From NCBI GenBank assembly GCA_934555865.1, contig CAKTFI010000053.1, forward strand, positions 1 through 7,005: a stretch of 7,005 bases of DNA, read 5' to 3'. The position numbers and the translations under genes are program-made. The notes below the pieces were generated by a model. It worked only from the letters and a program-made list of their open reading frames with translations. It ran no database searches and had not been told where the DNA came from. Shown one piece after another: positions 6,255 through 7,005 of this stretch (position 1 is its first letter; each line of letters starts with the position of its first letter). This stretch comes from an uncultured Christensenellaceae bacterium (GTDB lineage Bacteria > Bacillota > Clostridia > Christensenellales > Christensenellaceae).

Positions 6255-6283
6255 ATTGTATATGCAAGCGCGCATTTTTTCAA
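6255..6283 (-). promoter_or_regulatory. Sigma-A promoter of the TSCPD-reductase operon
   Basis: On the - strand the -35 TTGAAA (6283-6278), a 17-base spacer and the -10 TACAAT (6260-6255) form a near-consensus promoter. Transcription would start near 6248, about 27 bases before the TSCPD ATG. Confidence 0.85.
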
Positions 6284-6296
6284 GAGCCATCCGGAA

Positions 6297-6325
6297 TTGA
6301 AAAGTGGGGAGGAGTCTGCTATACT
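6297..6325 (+). promoter_or_regulatory. Sigma-A promoter of the 68-residue membrane protein gene
   Basis: TTGAAA (6297-6302), a 17-base spacer and TATACT (6320-6325) form a near-consensus promoter facing right. Its -35 box lies only 13 bases from the -35 box of the leftward promoter, so the two probably compete or share a regulator. Confidence 0.85.
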
Positions 6326-6349
6326 AAACGAGAAAAGGAGTGGGCAACG

Positions 6350-6556
6350 ATGAAAAGAGCGGGAATGCGCGTATATGCGGCGGCGGAAGTGCCGTTTTTG
6401 CTGGCCTTTGGCGTGCCGGCGCTGCTTGTCGGCTGTGTGATCGGCGGCGTGTGGGTGTTGGTCGCACTGCTGTGTCGGCAGAAGACGAACAAGGCGGCGG
6501 CCGCCGGACAGGATGTGCCGGAGGGCGATGCTCCGGAAGAGCAGGAAACAAAGTGA
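6350..6556 (+). CDS. Small single-pass membrane protein of unknown function
   Basis: A 68-residue protein. A short basic N terminus (MKRAGMRVYAAAE) is followed by one long hydrophobic segment at about 14-42, then a basic border (CRQKTNK) and a soluble tail rich in Ala, Glu, Gln and Pro. By the positive-inside rule both ends are slightly basic, so the orientation is unclear. AAAAGGAG (6333-6340) lies nine bases before the ATG, and an excellent promoter precedes it at 6297-6325. A terminator starts 11 bases after the stop, so it is a single-gene transcription unit. No family was recognised. The strong expression signals argue that the gene is real. Confidence 0.75.
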   Translation: MKRAGMRVYAAAEVPFLLAFGVPALLVGCVIGGVWVLVALLCRQKTNKAAAAGQDVPEGDAPEEQETK

Positions 6557-6567
6557 GCGAAGCAGAG

Positions 6568-6594
6568 AAAGGCGCCCGGGGGGGGCGCTTTTTT
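6568..6594 (+). terminator. Rho-independent terminator after the 68-residue gene
   Basis: GCGCCC (6572-6577) pairs with GGGCGC (6583-6588) around a five-G loop, followed by TTTTTT at 6589-6594. The A-run before the stem extends the pairing. This closes the transcript of the small membrane protein. Confidence 0.9.
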
Positions 6595-6658
6595 CTATGT
6601 GCTTTTTTGCACGGGGCACGCAAAGAGGCATGGTGCGCGGAAAGAGGGAAGTGAGGGC

Positions 6659-6687
6659 TTGTTTTTTTCCCCGGAATGCGGTATACT
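6659..6687 (+). promoter_or_regulatory. Sigma-A promoter of the 35-residue ORF and radical SAM gene
   Basis: TTGTTT (6659-6664), a 17-base spacer and TATACT (6682-6687) form a good sigma-A promoter. The start site would fall near 6694, at the edge of the palindrome 6695-6710. Confidence 0.8.
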
Positions 6688-6694
6688 TTTCTTG

Positions 6695-6710
6695 GTTAGC
6701 AATGACTAAC
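6695..6710 (+). promoter_or_regulatory. Palindromic operator over the transcription start, DtxR-family-like
   Basis: GTTAG (6695-6699) and CTAAC (6706-6710) form an inverted repeat around a six-base centre, eight bases after the -10 box. A repressor bound here would cover the start site. The GTTAG/CTAAC half-sites resemble boxes of DtxR/IdeR/MntR-type metal-responsive repressors. That match was made by eye from known half-site patterns, so the regulator is an inference. Confidence 0.55.
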
Positions 6711-6762
6711 TACAAAACAGAAATGACGGAAAGGCTTTGCCTCCCGTGGAAAGGAAAGATCG

Positions 6763-6870
6763 ATGAGCAAAGCGGGAATCTTTGTGCTGGGCATCTTTCT
6801 GTTCACGCAGGCTGTGAAATGCGCCTGTAACCGCGCGCGCCGGGTGGCCTTGAAAAAGGCGGGCAAATAG
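6763..6870 (+). CDS. Short ORF of 35 residues with CxC motif and basic tail
   Basis: The ATG at 6763 is preceded by AAAGGAAAG (6750-6758) with normal spacing, and the frame runs to TAG at 6868-6870. The product begins MSKAGIFVLGIFLFTQAV, a short hydrophobic segment (about 5-18), followed by KCACNRARR with cysteines 20 and 22 and a basic C terminus (RRVALKKAGK). It could be a peripheral or short single-pass membrane peptide, possibly metal-binding through the CxC pair. It is the first frame after the promoter at 6659-6687 and its palindrome. It is not one of the well-known Feo-associated small proteins by eye. No family was recognised. The radical SAM gene follows 43 bp later with no terminator between. 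Confidence 0.55.
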   Translation: MSKAGIFVLGIFLFTQAVKCACNRARRVALKKAGK

Positions 6871-6913
6871 AGTATCCTGAAACAAAGCCCCCAGGAAAGG
6901 TCGTGAACGGAAA

Positions 6914-7005
6914 GTGGAGCGCTATCGGAGCTTTCATCGGGCGATGGAGCAGCGATTTGGACGGAAGATCTATAAATTGGCGCTGGACGCCGGCATGACC
7001 TGCCC
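6914..7005 (+). CDS. TIGR01212/YhcC-type radical SAM protein (3' end outside window)
   Basis: Only the first 30 or so codons are present. The frame from the GTG at 6914 reads VERYRSFHRAMEQRFG, then RKIYKLALDAGMTCP at the window edge. A KxxLDxGxTCPNRDG-type block at this distance from the N terminus is typical of the TIGR01212 radical SAM family (B. subtilis YtqA, E. coli YhcC); the radical SAM cysteines would lie beyond the window. The start is uncertain: GTG 6914 is the only start codon in the frame after the stop at 6878 and before ATG 6947, but its nearest good ribosome site (AGGAAAGG at 6893-6900) is 13 bases away. The gene is probably cotranscribed with the 35-residue ORF. Confidence 0.8.
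   Translation, partial: MERYRSFHRAMEQRFGRKIYKLALDAGMTC

Noticed and set aside
6598..6615. GTGC-TTTTTT-GCAC hairpin as a second terminator
   Set aside because: The T-run is in the loop, the stem has only four or five pairs, and no U-tract follows it.
6702..6830. A frame starting ATGACTAACTAC inside the palindrome
   Set aside because: It would start about eight bases after the predicted transcription start, without a ribosome site, and overlaps the better-supported 35-residue ORF.

Overview
The window looks like chromosomal DNA of a Gram-positive anaerobe of the Clostridia, most likely an Oscillospiraceae/Faecalibacterium-like gut commensal. The reasons are AGGAGG-type ribosome binding sites before most genes, sigma-A promoters, strong U-tract terminators, an aldo/keto reductase with a two-cluster ferredoxin tail, a stand-alone TSCPD protein, and moderate to high GC. 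This placement is inference; the window has no rRNA or other phylogenetic marker.

Layout from left to right. (1) Positions 1-1338, + strand: the end of an FtsX/MacB-type ABC permease, then its LolD/MacB-type ATPase. (2) Positions 1339-1922: a gene-free, lower-GC gap with one strong + strand terminator at 1611-1657. (3) Positions 1923-4546, - strand: a GC-rich block that reads, in transcription order, as a 55-residue small ORF, an XRE-type HTH regulator with a TPR-like sensor domain, a terminator or attenuator hairpin, and an MFS efflux-type transporter. The small ORF has a strong Shine-Dalgarno sequence and overlaps the regulator start by ATGA. (4) Positions 4547-4751: a non-coding gap with three successive hairpins, one of them a strong terminator. 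(5) Positions 4752-6221, - strand: a TSCPD protein followed by an aldo/keto reductase with two [4Fe-4S] motifs, probably one operon from a clear sigma-A promoter. (6) Positions 6255-6325: back-to-back divergent promoters. (7) Positions 6350-7005, + strand: a 68-residue membrane protein with its own terminator; then a new promoter with a palindromic operator over the start site, a 35-residue CxC-containing small protein, and the beginning of a TIGR01212/YhcC-type radical SAM protein cut by the window end.

How the genes may work together. The permease and ATPase are two parts of one exporter. The small ORF, regulator and MFS gene look like a self-contained sensing and efflux cassette: the regulator resembles peptide- or ligand-sensing HTH-TPR proteins, and a small peptide is made from the same message. 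The TSCPD and Fe-S reductase pair looks redox related. The palindrome at 6695-6710 resembles a DtxR-family metal box, so the 35-residue protein and the radical SAM gene may be metal responsive. None of these links is proven by the sequence alone.
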